From assembly GCF_014654725.1 (NCBI RefSeq), contig NZ_JACVZV010000015.1, positions 186,001-250,000 of the forward strand: 64,000 nucleotides of DNA, in the 5' to 3' direction. The notes beneath the pieces were generated by a model. That model was not told the DNA's origin, ran no database searches, and saw only the letters and a list, made by a program, of their open reading frames with translations. Position numbers and translations under genes: made by a program. Shown here in pieces: positions 16,372 through 23,299 of the stretch. Position 1 is the stretch's first letter. The number at the start of each line of letters is the position of its first letter. The stretch is from Vulcanococcus sp. Clear-D1 (GTDB lineage Bacteria; Cyanobacteriota; Cyanobacteriia; PCC-6307; Cyanobiaceae).

Positions 16372-16551
16372 ATGGCCTCTCAACCGGTGCTGATTGGTGC
16401 CCTCGGAGGCACGATCCATCAACTCAAAGCCAGTGGCGGTGAGTTATTTCAGGTGTGCTTTCAGGGCACCTGCCTCTACTGCGACAGCCTGCATGTGGGT
16501 CTGGCGCACCTGAATCGGATGGAGCGTGCTACCAGGAAAGAAGCGGCCTGA
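16372..16551 (+). CDS. Small Cys-containing protein, 59 aa
   Basis: ATG 16372 to TGA 16549. The product has a Gly-rich start (LIGALGGTIH), a central FQGTCLYCDSLH segment with a CxxC pair, and a basic C terminus. The CxxC could bind a metal or form a disulfide. It ends six bases before the C39-like peptidase ATG, so the two are likely co-translated, and a role as inhibitor, substrate or partner of the peptidase is conceivable but unproven. Confidence 0.55.
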   Translation: MASQPVLIGALGGTIHQLKASGGELFQVCFQGTCLYCDSLHVGLAHLNRMERATRKEAA

Positions 16552-16557
16552 AGGCCA

Positions 16558-17148
16558 ATGACTCTCTCCACCGGCCAGCGCTTGCTGCTGCCCGTGCGCC
16601 AGTACTACGTGCAGACCGATAGCCGGATCCCCGGCCAGGCCTACCGCATGTGTTTTTCCAGCACCTGCGCCATGGCGGTCAAGTATCTGCGGCCTGATGC
16701 CCTCAAGGGCTCCAATGCCGACGACACCTACTTGCACACCCTGCGCCGCTATGGCGACACCACCTCAGCCCAGGCACAGATTCAGGCCTGCGCCGATTAC
16801 GGGGTGATCGCTCGCTACAGCACCACCGGCGATCGCGCCCTGCTGGAGGCTGAGCTGAAGGCGGGCTATCCCGTTGGCACAGGATTTCTGCACCATGGCC
16901 CCTCCTCGGCCCCGCACGGCGGGGGCCATTGGATCCTGGCGGTGGGGTTTGAGCCTGGCGCCGGGATCTTCAACGACCCCTACGGCGAGCTCGACACCAT
17001 CAACGGCGGCTACGTGCGGGTGGGATCAGGCGGCCACAACGTGGTCTACAGCTGGCGCCACTGGCTGCCCCGTTGGGAGGTGGAAGGCCCTGGCAGTGGC
17101 TGGCTGATGACCTTCAGGCGCTCGGATGGTCTGCCGCCAGTTGCTTGA
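16558..17148 (+). CDS. C39-like papain-fold cysteine peptidase
   Basis: The 196-aa protein resembles the peptidase C39-like (C39_2) family. The Cys is probably Cys32 in MCFSSTCAM (Cys37 is an alternative), the His lies in GGGHWILAVGF, and the Asp in NDPYGE. No ABC-transporter module, leader or signal peptide is attached, unlike bacteriocin-processing C39 proteins; similar solitary domains occur in phage tail and cell-wall proteins. The last 35 bases overlap the convergent peroxiredoxin gene. Substrate and location are unknown. Confidence 0.75.
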   Translation: MTLSTGQRLLLPVRQYYVQTDSRIPGQAYRMCFSSTCAMAVKYLRPDALKGSNADDTYLHTLRRYGDTTSAQAQIQACADYGVIARYSTTGDRALLEAELKAGYPVGTGFLHHGPSSAPHGGGHWILAVGFEPGAGIFNDPYGELDTINGGYVRVGSGGHNVVYSWRHWLPRWEVEGPGSGWLMTFRRSDGLPPVA

Positions 17149-17686
17149 GGCTGGCGAGAACCTCCTGGCTGTGGCCGCTGGGGCGCACCGCCACCCATGT
17201 CTGCCGCAGCACCCCCTGGGGGTCGATCAGAAAGGTGTGGCGCTGCGAAAAGGGCGAAATCCAGCTTCCATAGGCCTTGCTCACGCGTCCGCCTGGATCG
17301 GAAAGCAGTGGGTAGGCCAGCGCTTCGCTGCCGCAGAACTCGGCGTGGGATTCAGCGGTATCGGCACTGATGCCCACCACGTCGGCGCCTGCTTGGTGGA
17401 ACGCCTTGAGATCGCGCTGGAAGCCGCGGGCTTCGATCGTGCAGCCTTCCGTGAAATCGCGCGGATAGAAGTACAGCACCAGCCAGCGGCCGGCGAAGTC
17501 GCTGAGGCTGCGCTGTGCGGCTTCAGCTTCGCCACTGCTGCTGGGCACCACGCCTTGAAGGGTGAAACCGGGAGCTGCTTGGTCAATAGCGGGCAGAACC
17601 CCTCCAAGGCAAAAGGCCTGCCGGGGTAATCCGAGCAGGCCCAGTGCGGTGATGGAGAGTCCGCTCAGAATCTGGCGGCGCTGCAT
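17114..17686 (-). CDS. Exported peroxiredoxin, PrxQ/BCP type, no usual resolving Cys
   Basis: A 190-aa protein starting with MQRRQILSG and a hydrophobic stretch, which could be a twin-arginine signal, so the mature enzyme may work in the periplasm or thylakoid lumen. The peroxiredoxin domain has the peroxidatic Cys82 in FTEGCT, where Glu replaces the usual Pro of TPGCT. In PrxQ the resolving Cys lies five residues later; here it is Arg87. Cys118 might take over, or the enzyme may be 1-Cys. Its 3' end overlaps the C39-like gene. Confidence 0.85.
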   Translation of the reverse strand: MQRRQILSGLSITALGLLGLPRQAFCLGGVLPAIDQAAPGFTLQGVVPSSSGEAEAAQRSLSDFAGRWLVLYFYPRDFTEGCTIEARGFQRDLKAFHQAGADVVGISADTAESHAEFCGSEALAYPLLSDPGGRVSKAYGSWISPFSQRHTFLIDPQGVLRQTWVAVRPSGHSQEVLASLKQLAADHPSA

Positions 17687-17701
17687 CGAAGGATCCGTGA
17701 T

Positions 17702-17938
17702 TCAGATCTTGGCCAGGTTGATGCCCAGCTCCTTCGCATAGGCACCCAGACCTTTCTTCTGGATGGTCTTGAGGGCGCGAGTGGACACGCGCAGCTTCAC
17801 GAAGCGATTGCCCTCAGCCCACCACAGGCGTCGCTCCTGGAGGTTCACCTGCTGGAGCTTTTTGGTCCGCACGTGGGAGTGGGACACGGCCATGCCGTTG
17901 TTGGCGCGCTTGCCGGTGAGTTGGCAGACCCGGGACAT
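17702..17938 (-). CDS. rpmB: 50S ribosomal protein L28
   Basis: The 78-aa product begins [11 protein letters not shown] and carries the [16 protein letters not shown] core of bacterial L28, ending in a short basic helix. It is part of the large ribosomal subunit near the E site. The frame extends upstream to 17986, but the 16 extra residues do not belong to the family, so ATG 17938 is used. It lies between the peroxiredoxin and MscS genes on the same strand. Confidence 0.95.
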   Translation of the reverse strand: MSRVCQLTGKRANNGMAVSHSHVRTKKLQQVNLQERRLWWAEGNRFVKLRVSTRALKTIQKKGLGAYAKELGINLAKI

Positions 17939-17998
17939 GACCGACCGTTCAAAGGATGTTGACGACTCGACTCCGCTTGGAGCCAAGGCAAAAGCTTA

Positions 17999-19027
17999 TC
18001 AGCCGGGCTTCTGCCCCACCATCTGAAGGGTTCGTGTGGGAAAGGCGAAGGCAATCCCTGCATGAGCGAAGCAGCGCATGATCTCCAGGTTGATGCGCTG
18101 CTGCACATCCATCGCTCGGTTGAAATCGTTGGTTGGCACGTAATACACCAGCTCGAAATCAAGGCTGCTGTCGTTGAAGCTGACGAAATGGCAGCGGTCA
18201 AAGCTGGCATCAGCACCGGCGTTCACGATGGTTTCGAGCATGGGTGGGATGCGCTGCAGCTGCTCCAGAGGGGTGTCGTAGCAGACCCCCAGGCGCACGA
18301 TCAGACGCCGGCGTTGCATCTCGCCAAAATTCGCCACCACAGCTCCAGTGAGAGCACTGTTGCTCATCACGATCGCTTCACCGTTGATGCTGCGCAGGCG
18401 GGTGCTCCTCACACCCACTTTCTCCACCGTGCCCCACACCTGGCCCACCTGGATCAATTGGCCCGGTTGAAAGGGTTTATCCAGCAGGATCGTGATGTAT
18501 TCAAAAAACTGGGAGACCGGCTCCTTCAAGGCCAGGCCGGCTCCGATGCCGCCAGCGCTGAGCAGTGCCCAGATCGCGGCCATCTGCACACCGATGTTCT
18601 GCAGGTAGACCACCGCCCCAAGGCACCACACCAGGGCTTTGAGCATCGGTGCCAGGGAGCGGATCAGGTTCGCCACCTCCGTGTCACCGGCGCGGTTGGC
18701 CCAGCGCTGCAACAGGCGCAGACCGATGCGGTTCACCACCCGCACGATCAGCACCACCAGGATCAGTTTGGCCAACCCGTACACAACCCGGTCGCTGGCG
18801 GCATCCGTGGGCAGGATTTGCCAGGCCAGGCTGGCGCTGAGCACCCAGGCCACCGGTGGGATCGTGTCCACCAGAATCGCTGCCACGAGATCCTCGCCAG
18901 CCTCGGTGCTGCGCCGGCTGAGCCTGCTGGTGGCGCGCTGCACCAGCTTGGCCAGCAGCATCCCAAGCAGGCCTCCACCCACCAGCGTCAGCAGGGCTGG
19001 AAGAACGATGGTGATGGGCATGGCCAT
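17999..19027 (-). CDS. MscS-family mechanosensitive channel
   Basis: A 342-aa protein with three to four membrane helices in the first 165 residues, an MscS pore and a cytosolic beta domain. The segments SAGGIGAGLALKEPV (pore helix), FQPGQLIQVGQVWGTVEKVG and INGEAIVMSNSALTGA are typical. It should gate on membrane tension and release solutes. Only 11 bases separate it from the stop of the upstream ABC ATPase gene, on the same strand, so uptake and release of an osmolyte may be transcribed together. This is the compact MscS type, unlike the larger paralogue at 4565. Confidence 0.88.
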   Translation of the reverse strand: MAMPITIVLPALLTLVGGGLLGMLLAKLVQRATSRLSRRSTEAGEDLVAAILVDTIPPVAWVLSASLAWQILPTDAASDRVVYGLAKLILVVLIVRVVNRIGLRLLQRWANRAGDTEVANLIRSLAPMLKALVWCLGAVVYLQNIGVQMAAIWALLSAGGIGAGLALKEPVSQFFEYITILLDKPFQPGQLIQVGQVWGTVEKVGVRSTRLRSINGEAIVMSNSALTGAVVANFGEMQRRRLIVRLGVCYDTPLEQLQRIPPMLETIVNAGADASFDRCHFVSFNDSSLDFELVYYVPTNDFNRAMDVQQRINLEIMRCFAHAGIAFAFPTRTLQMVGQKPG

Positions 19028-19038
19028 GGTGGGCTTGG

Positions 19039-20091
19039 TCAGACGGTGTGCGGGTCGCTCGAGCCTGGCAGCCGCTCGCCGCTGCGGGCGTCAAAGTGCA
19101 ACGCCTGAGACTTTCGCCAGCGCACTTGCAGGGTTTCGCTGGCCGGCGCCTCGCGGCTCAGCACCTTGAGGGTTGCCTGGCCGGGGCACTGCACGTGAGT
19201 GATCACGCGATCGCCCAACCATTCGCTGTGGCTGAGCTGCCCCTCCAGGGCTTCCCACCCTGCAGGCACCGCACTGCCCGCATCCGCCAGTTCCAGCAGC
19301 TCCGGCCTTAAGCCCAGCTGCGTGGCGCCCCGCTCGATCAGATTGATGGAGGGGCTGCCCAGGAAGCGGGCCACAAAGCGATTGGCCGGATCTCGATAGA
19401 GCGTTTCAGCGCTGCCCAGCTGCTGCAGCCGGCCTTCACGCAATACAGCGATCCGATCCGCTAAGCCCATGGCCTCGTGTTGGTCGTGGGTGACGTACAC
19501 CACTGGAACGCCCGTGCTGCGCAGCAGGGTGCGCAACTCGGCGCGCAGATTGTCGCGCAACTGGGCATCAAGATTGCTCATCGGCTCATCCAGCAGGAAC
19601 AGCGCTGGCCGCCGGATCAGGGCCCGTGCCAGGGCTACCCGTTGCCGTTGCCCGCCCGAAAGCTCGGCGGGTTTGCGCTGGCGTAGCCCTTCCAGCTGCA
19701 TCAGGGTCAGCACCTGATCCAGCTCACGTTTGATCTCGGCCTTGTCCACCCCCCGCAGCTCCAAGCCGAGGCTCAGGTTGCGCTCCACGCTGAGGTGGGG
19801 AAACAGGGCATAGCTCTGAAACACCATCGCCACCTGCCGCTCAGCCGGCGGCAGAGCCGTGATGGAGCGCCCGCCCAGCCGGATGTCGCCGGAGCTGACG
19901 GGATCCAGGCCGGCGATGAGCCGCAGCGTGCTGCTTTTGCCGCAGCCGCTGGGGCCAAGCACCGCCAGGATTTCGCCGGCAGCCACCGTCAGGCTGAGCT
20001 GATCCACCAGTGTGTGGTTGTCCACCCGGCGGCTGAGCTGACGCAGCTCCAGGCCCTTGAAGCCGTCGTCATCGGAGATGGAGCCGCTCAT
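19039..20091 (-). CDS. ggtA: ABC transporter ATPase, MalK/GgtA type
   Basis: The 350-aa protein has Walker A GPSGCGKS (46-53), signature LSGGQRQRVALARAL, Walker B FLLDEPMSNLDA, and a C-terminal TOBE-like regulatory part of about 110 residues. This is the CUT1 sugar-transport ATPase type. In cyanobacteria this gene order matches the glucosylglycerol/sucrose/trehalose uptake system GgtABCD, so I use that name, but the substrate is inferred. It overlaps the end of the upstream permease by four bases (ATGA). Confidence 0.85.
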   Translation of the reverse strand: MSGSISDDDGFKGLELRQLSRRVDNHTLVDQLSLTVAAGEILAVLGPSGCGKSSTLRLIAGLDPVSSGDIRLGGRSITALPPAERQVAMVFQSYALFPHLSVERNLSLGLELRGVDKAEIKRELDQVLTLMQLEGLRQRKPAELSGGQRQRVALARALIRRPALFLLDEPMSNLDAQLRDNLRAELRTLLRSTGVPVVYVTHDQHEAMGLADRIAVLREGRLQQLGSAETLYRDPANRFVARFLGSPSINLIERGATQLGLRPELLELADAGSAVPAGWEALEGQLSHSEWLGDRVITHVQCPGQATLKVLSREAPASETLQVRWRKSQALHFDARSGERLPGSSDPHTV

Positions 20092-20879
20092 CCCTTGATG
20101 GCTCCTTGAGTGAGTCCACTGATGATCTGCCGCTGAAACAGGAGCATCAGCAGGATCAAGGGCGCACTGCCAAGCACCGTGGCGGCGGCGAAGGCGCCAT
20201 AGGGAATCGTGTACACGGAGGATCCTGCGATGCGGGCCATGGCCGGCGCCAGGGTGAGCAGCTCAGTTCGGCTCAACCAGGTGAGGGCAATCGGGTATTC
20301 GTTCCAACTGAACAGGAACACCAGCAGAGCACTGCTCGCGATGGCCGGTGCCATCAGCGGCAGCAGGATCCAGCGCAGCCGTTGCCAAAGCCCCATCCCC
20401 TCGATCAAGGCGGCTTCTTCCAGCTCCATTGGGATGTCGGCAAAGGCCGCCTGCAGTAACAGGATCGCGAGGGGAAGGCATAAGCCTGCATAGGGAAGGC
20501 TGAGGGCCATGAGCTGGTTAGCCAGATGCCAGTCGCGGGCGAGCTCCAGCAGCGCCAGAAACAGCAGGACCGCCGGAAAGGCGGCGGCCGCCGCCACCAG
20601 CGCGGTGAGAGAACGGGCCTGACGGCGGCCAAGACGGCTGAGGGCATAGGCGCAGGGCACCGCCAGCGCCAGGGTGAGGGCCGTGCTGCTCCCGCCCACC
20701 ACCACGCTGTTGATCAGATAGGTGAGAAAGGGTGGATCGCCTTGGAGCAGTTGCCGGTAGTGCTCAAGGGTCCAGCCACCGGCATCCACGCCGCTCAGGG
20801 CTTCGCTGGGCCGCAACGAGGAATAGAGCTGCCAGAGCATTGGTCCCAGGCTCCACAGGAGCAACAGCAGCCTGGCCAT
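20088..20879 (-). CDS. ggtD: ABC transporter permease, MalG type
   Basis: A 263-aa integral membrane protein with six hydrophobic segments and the EAA loop (EEAALIEGMGLWQRLRWILL) that docks on the ATPase. It is the MalG/UgpE-type partner of a binding-protein-dependent sugar transporter. The start ATG at 20879 shares one base with the stop of the MalF-type gene, a sign of tight coupling. Whether it corresponds to GgtC or GgtD is a guess. Confidence 0.85.
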   Translation of the reverse strand: MARLLLLLWSLGPMLWQLYSSLRPSEALSGVDAGGWTLEHYRQLLQGDPPFLTYLINSVVVGGSSTALTLALAVPCAYALSRLGRRQARSLTALVAAAAAFPAVLLFLALLELARDWHLANQLMALSLPYAGLCLPLAILLLQAAFADIPMELEEAALIEGMGLWQRLRWILLPLMAPAIASSALLVFLFSWNEYPIALTWLSRTELLTLAPAMARIAGSSVYTIPYGAFAAATVLGSAPLILLMLLFQRQIISGLTQGAIKG

Positions 20880-21754
20880 CAGCGCAGTTCCCCTTGCAGG
20901 CGGCTACTCCACCGCCAAGCCAGCGCCGCCGTGCTGCAGAGCAACAGCAGGATCGCGAACGACCCCAGCAGCAGCGTGGCGCTGTAGCCGAAGTCGAGAA
21001 AACGCATGGCGTTGAGGTAGGCGTACAGCGCCAGGCTTTCGGTGCTGCCGGCGGGGCCGCCACCGGTGAGCACCTGAATCAGATCAAACACCCCCAATGC
21101 CTGGGCCAGGCGGAACAGCAGGGCAATCAGCACATACGGGGTCAGCAGTGGCAGGGTGATGCGCTGCAAGGCTTGCCAGGGGGTGGCACCCTCCAGCGCA
21201 GCTGCTTCGTAGAGATCGGCCGGGATGGTTTGCAGACCCGCCAACAGCAGCAACGCCACAAACGGCGTGGTTTTCCAGGTGTCGGCTCCCACCGCCGCCA
21301 TCCAGGTGATGGCTGGATTGGAGAGAAACGGGATCGCACCGAGCCCCAACCAGGCCAAGAGGCGGTTGATCGGGCCATAGGGATCGTTGAAGATCCAGCG
21401 CCAGCCCAGAGCCATCACCGTGGTGGGCAGTGCCCAGGGCAACAGGCTGATGGTGCGTAACAGGGCTCGCCCTCGCAGCGGTTGATTCAGCAGAAGTGCC
21501 ACCACCAGGCCCAACAGCATCTCCAAGCTCACTGAGGCAGCGCTGAAGCGCAGCGTCTGCCAGGTGTCCTGCCAGAAGCGGCCATCGTTCCAGAGCCGCA
21601 GCCATTGCTGGGCGCCAATCGGTTGGGGCCTCAGGCCGGTGAGCACGGTCTGGGCCTGGGTACTCAGCCACAAGTAGTGCAGCAATGGGGCCGCGAACAC
21701 CGCCAGCAACAGCGCGAGAGCCGGTGCCATCAGCAGCCATAGGCGCCAGCGCAT
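20879..21754 (-). CDS. ggtC: ABC transporter permease, MalF type
   Basis: A 291-aa integral membrane protein with six hydrophobic segments and an EAA loop (YEAAALEGATPWQALQRITL). It is the MalF/UgpA-type half of the channel. Start and stop each share one base with neighbouring genes, so binding protein, both permeases and ATPase are translated in sequence. Assignment to GgtC rather than GgtD is tentative. Confidence 0.85.
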   Translation of the reverse strand: MRWRLWLLMAPALALLLAVFAAPLLHYLWLSTQAQTVLTGLRPQPIGAQQWLRLWNDGRFWQDTWQTLRFSAASVSLEMLLGLVVALLLNQPLRGRALLRTISLLPWALPTTVMALGWRWIFNDPYGPINRLLAWLGLGAIPFLSNPAITWMAAVGADTWKTTPFVALLLLAGLQTIPADLYEAAALEGATPWQALQRITLPLLTPYVLIALLFRLAQALGVFDLIQVLTGGGPAGSTESLALYAYLNAMRFLDFGYSATLLLGSFAILLLLCSTAALAWRWSSRLQGELR

Positions 21755-23007
21755 CAGCCTTGGCCTCCGCTAGTGCGCAGGAGCCGTTCACTGTTGCTCT
21801 GCACCTGTTGCATGGCCGTTTGATCGGCGCGATCGCCTGTGATCACCGTGTTGAGCTCGCGGTAAAGCAGATCGCTGAGCTGGGCATACACGGGGCTCAA
21901 GGGGCGGAGCACCGATGCCGCTAGGGCCTGCTGTAGATCCCCCAAGGCAGGGTTGGCGGCCAAGAGCTCTGGATCCTCAAACACACTCAGCCGCGTAGGG
22001 GTATAGCCCCAGCGCAGGTTGAGTTGTTTCTGGGCCTCCGCGCTGGTGAGGTAGCGCAGCACTTCCACGGCGGCCGCCTTGTGTTTCGAACCCGCCAGCA
22101 GCGAGAACCCCCAGCTGCCCTGGGTGGCGGCATGGGGGTTGCCAACGTCGCTCACCATCGTGGTGAAGGCCACCTTGCCCCGCAACGGCGACTCCGGCTT
22201 GTTGAGTTCGGCCCAGGCGTAGGGCCAGTTGCGCATGAAGGCGGCATCACCGGCCTGGAAGAGCTGCAGCGCTTCCGGTTCGCCCATGTTGGCGACTGCG
22301 GCTGGTGTCACGCCCTGGCGCACGAGATCCTGCAGCCAGCCGGTGGCGGCCAGGGCAGCAGGGGAATCGAGCTGCGGTTGGTCGTCCATCAGCCAACTGC
22401 CGCCAAAGCCGCGCAGCACTTCGAGGTACACGCAACTCAGCCCCTCGTATTGCTTGCCCTGCCACACGTAGCCCCAGGTCACACGGCTCTCGCGTTGCAA
22501 TCGGCGGCTGATCGCCACAAGCTCCGCCGGCGTCCGCGGTGGAGCCTCCATCAGATCGGTTCGCCAATAGAGCAGACCCATATCGGCCACCAGCGGAAAC
22601 CGCCAGAGGTGACCGCTGAAGGCATTGCCGAGTTCAGCACCTGCGGCGAGATCCTCCATGGCATCGGTGCCCAGCCAGCTCTCTAAGGGCTCGAGCCATC
22701 CAGCTGCTGCATATTTCGGGGTCCAGGTGACATCCATCAGCAGGAGGTCGTAGGGGCTGTTCTCCAGCAGGAGGCTGCTGATGGCTAGGTCTGAAACGGC
22801 TTCCGTTTCCAGCGGCCCCCGCGTAACTGTCAGCTGAATGCCTTGATGGCTGCTGTTGAACTCCTGCACCAGGTCAGCGCTGGCATCGGCAAAGGGCGCT
22901 GGCATCAACACAGACACAGGCTCAACCCTCGCTCGAGCCAGCGCTCCGAAGCCGATCAGCAGTGCCGCCGTGAGGGTGACCAGCAGCAGGCGCCAGCGCA
23001 ACGCCAT
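21754..23007 (-). CDS. ggtB: ABC transporter substrate-binding protein, sugar/osmolyte type
   Basis: A 417-aa family 1 extracellular binding protein. An N-terminal hydrophobic stretch after two Arg is the signal peptide; no lipobox Cys is seen, so the protein is probably soluble in the periplasm or held by an uncleaved signal. The LMDVTWTPKYAAAGWLEPL segment and the long helix-rich C lobe are typical of the CUT1 group. In a picocyanobacterium the likeliest ligand is glucosylglycerol, sucrose or trehalose. The start overlaps the stop of a 46-aa ORF by one base. Confidence 0.85.
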   Translation of the reverse strand: MALRWRLLLVTLTAALLIGFGALARARVEPVSVLMPAPFADASADLVQEFNSSHQGIQLTVTRGPLETEAVSDLAISSLLLENSPYDLLLMDVTWTPKYAAAGWLEPLESWLGTDAMEDLAAGAELGNAFSGHLWRFPLVADMGLLYWRTDLMEAPPRTPAELVAISRRLQRESRVTWGYVWQGKQYEGLSCVYLEVLRGFGGSWLMDDQPQLDSPAALAATGWLQDLVRQGVTPAAVANMGEPEALQLFQAGDAAFMRNWPYAWAELNKPESPLRGKVAFTTMVSDVGNPHAATQGSWGFSLLAGSKHKAAAVEVLRYLTSAEAQKQLNLRWGYTPTRLSVFEDPELLAANPALGDLQQALAASVLRPLSPVYAQLSDLLYRELNTVITGDRADQTAMQQVQSNSERLLRTSGGQG

Positions 23008-23147
23008 CAGCGAGCCAGTGCCTGGTTTTCCGGCTGGGTCGCCCGTAACGGTTTGATCTGCAGAGCCATTGGCATCGCCAGCGCCGCTTCGATTGCCTCA
23101 TCCATGCGGCGATGCGAACCAGGGGTGGTGAGCACAGCGCCTTTCAT
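23007..23147 (-). CDS. 46-aa ORF coupled to the solute transporter
   Basis: ATG 23147 to a TGA that shares one base with the binding-protein ATG (TGATG). The peptide is Ala-, Met- and Arg-containing, probably one helix, with no membrane segment. This overlap usually means translational coupling, so the ORF could be the first gene of the operon or a leader that tunes translation. It has only a weak Shine-Dalgarno sequence. No family recognised. Confidence 0.45.
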   Translation of the reverse strand: MKGAVLTTPGSHRRMDEAIEAALAMPMALQIKPLRATQPENQALAR

Positions 23148-23225
23148 CGCACCGGATCCTGCTGCTATGTCCTACGACGCCAGTCTGCTGTCCATTCCCT
23201 TCCTGCATGCAGCCAAATTGGGTGC

Positions 23226-23266
23226 AAAAAAAGAAGGTGGATCGGAGTGGCTCCTTCCACCTTCTT
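23226..23266 (-). terminator. Strong intrinsic terminator of htpG
   Basis: Read on the minus strand, an 11-bp perfect stem (arms 23256-23266 and 23231-23241) with a second inner GGAG/CTCC stem is followed by a run of T (the plus strand has seven A at 23226-23232). It lies 34 bases after the htpG stop and separates htpG from the transporter operon. Confidence 0.9.
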
Positions 23267-23299
23267 TGAACTGTTGAGCCTGTCCAACCACCAGTTGGT

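Noticed and set aside
23167-23277. 36-codon plus-strand ORF beginning MSYDAS
   Set aside because: It runs through the htpG terminator hairpin in the opposite direction and resembles nothing known.
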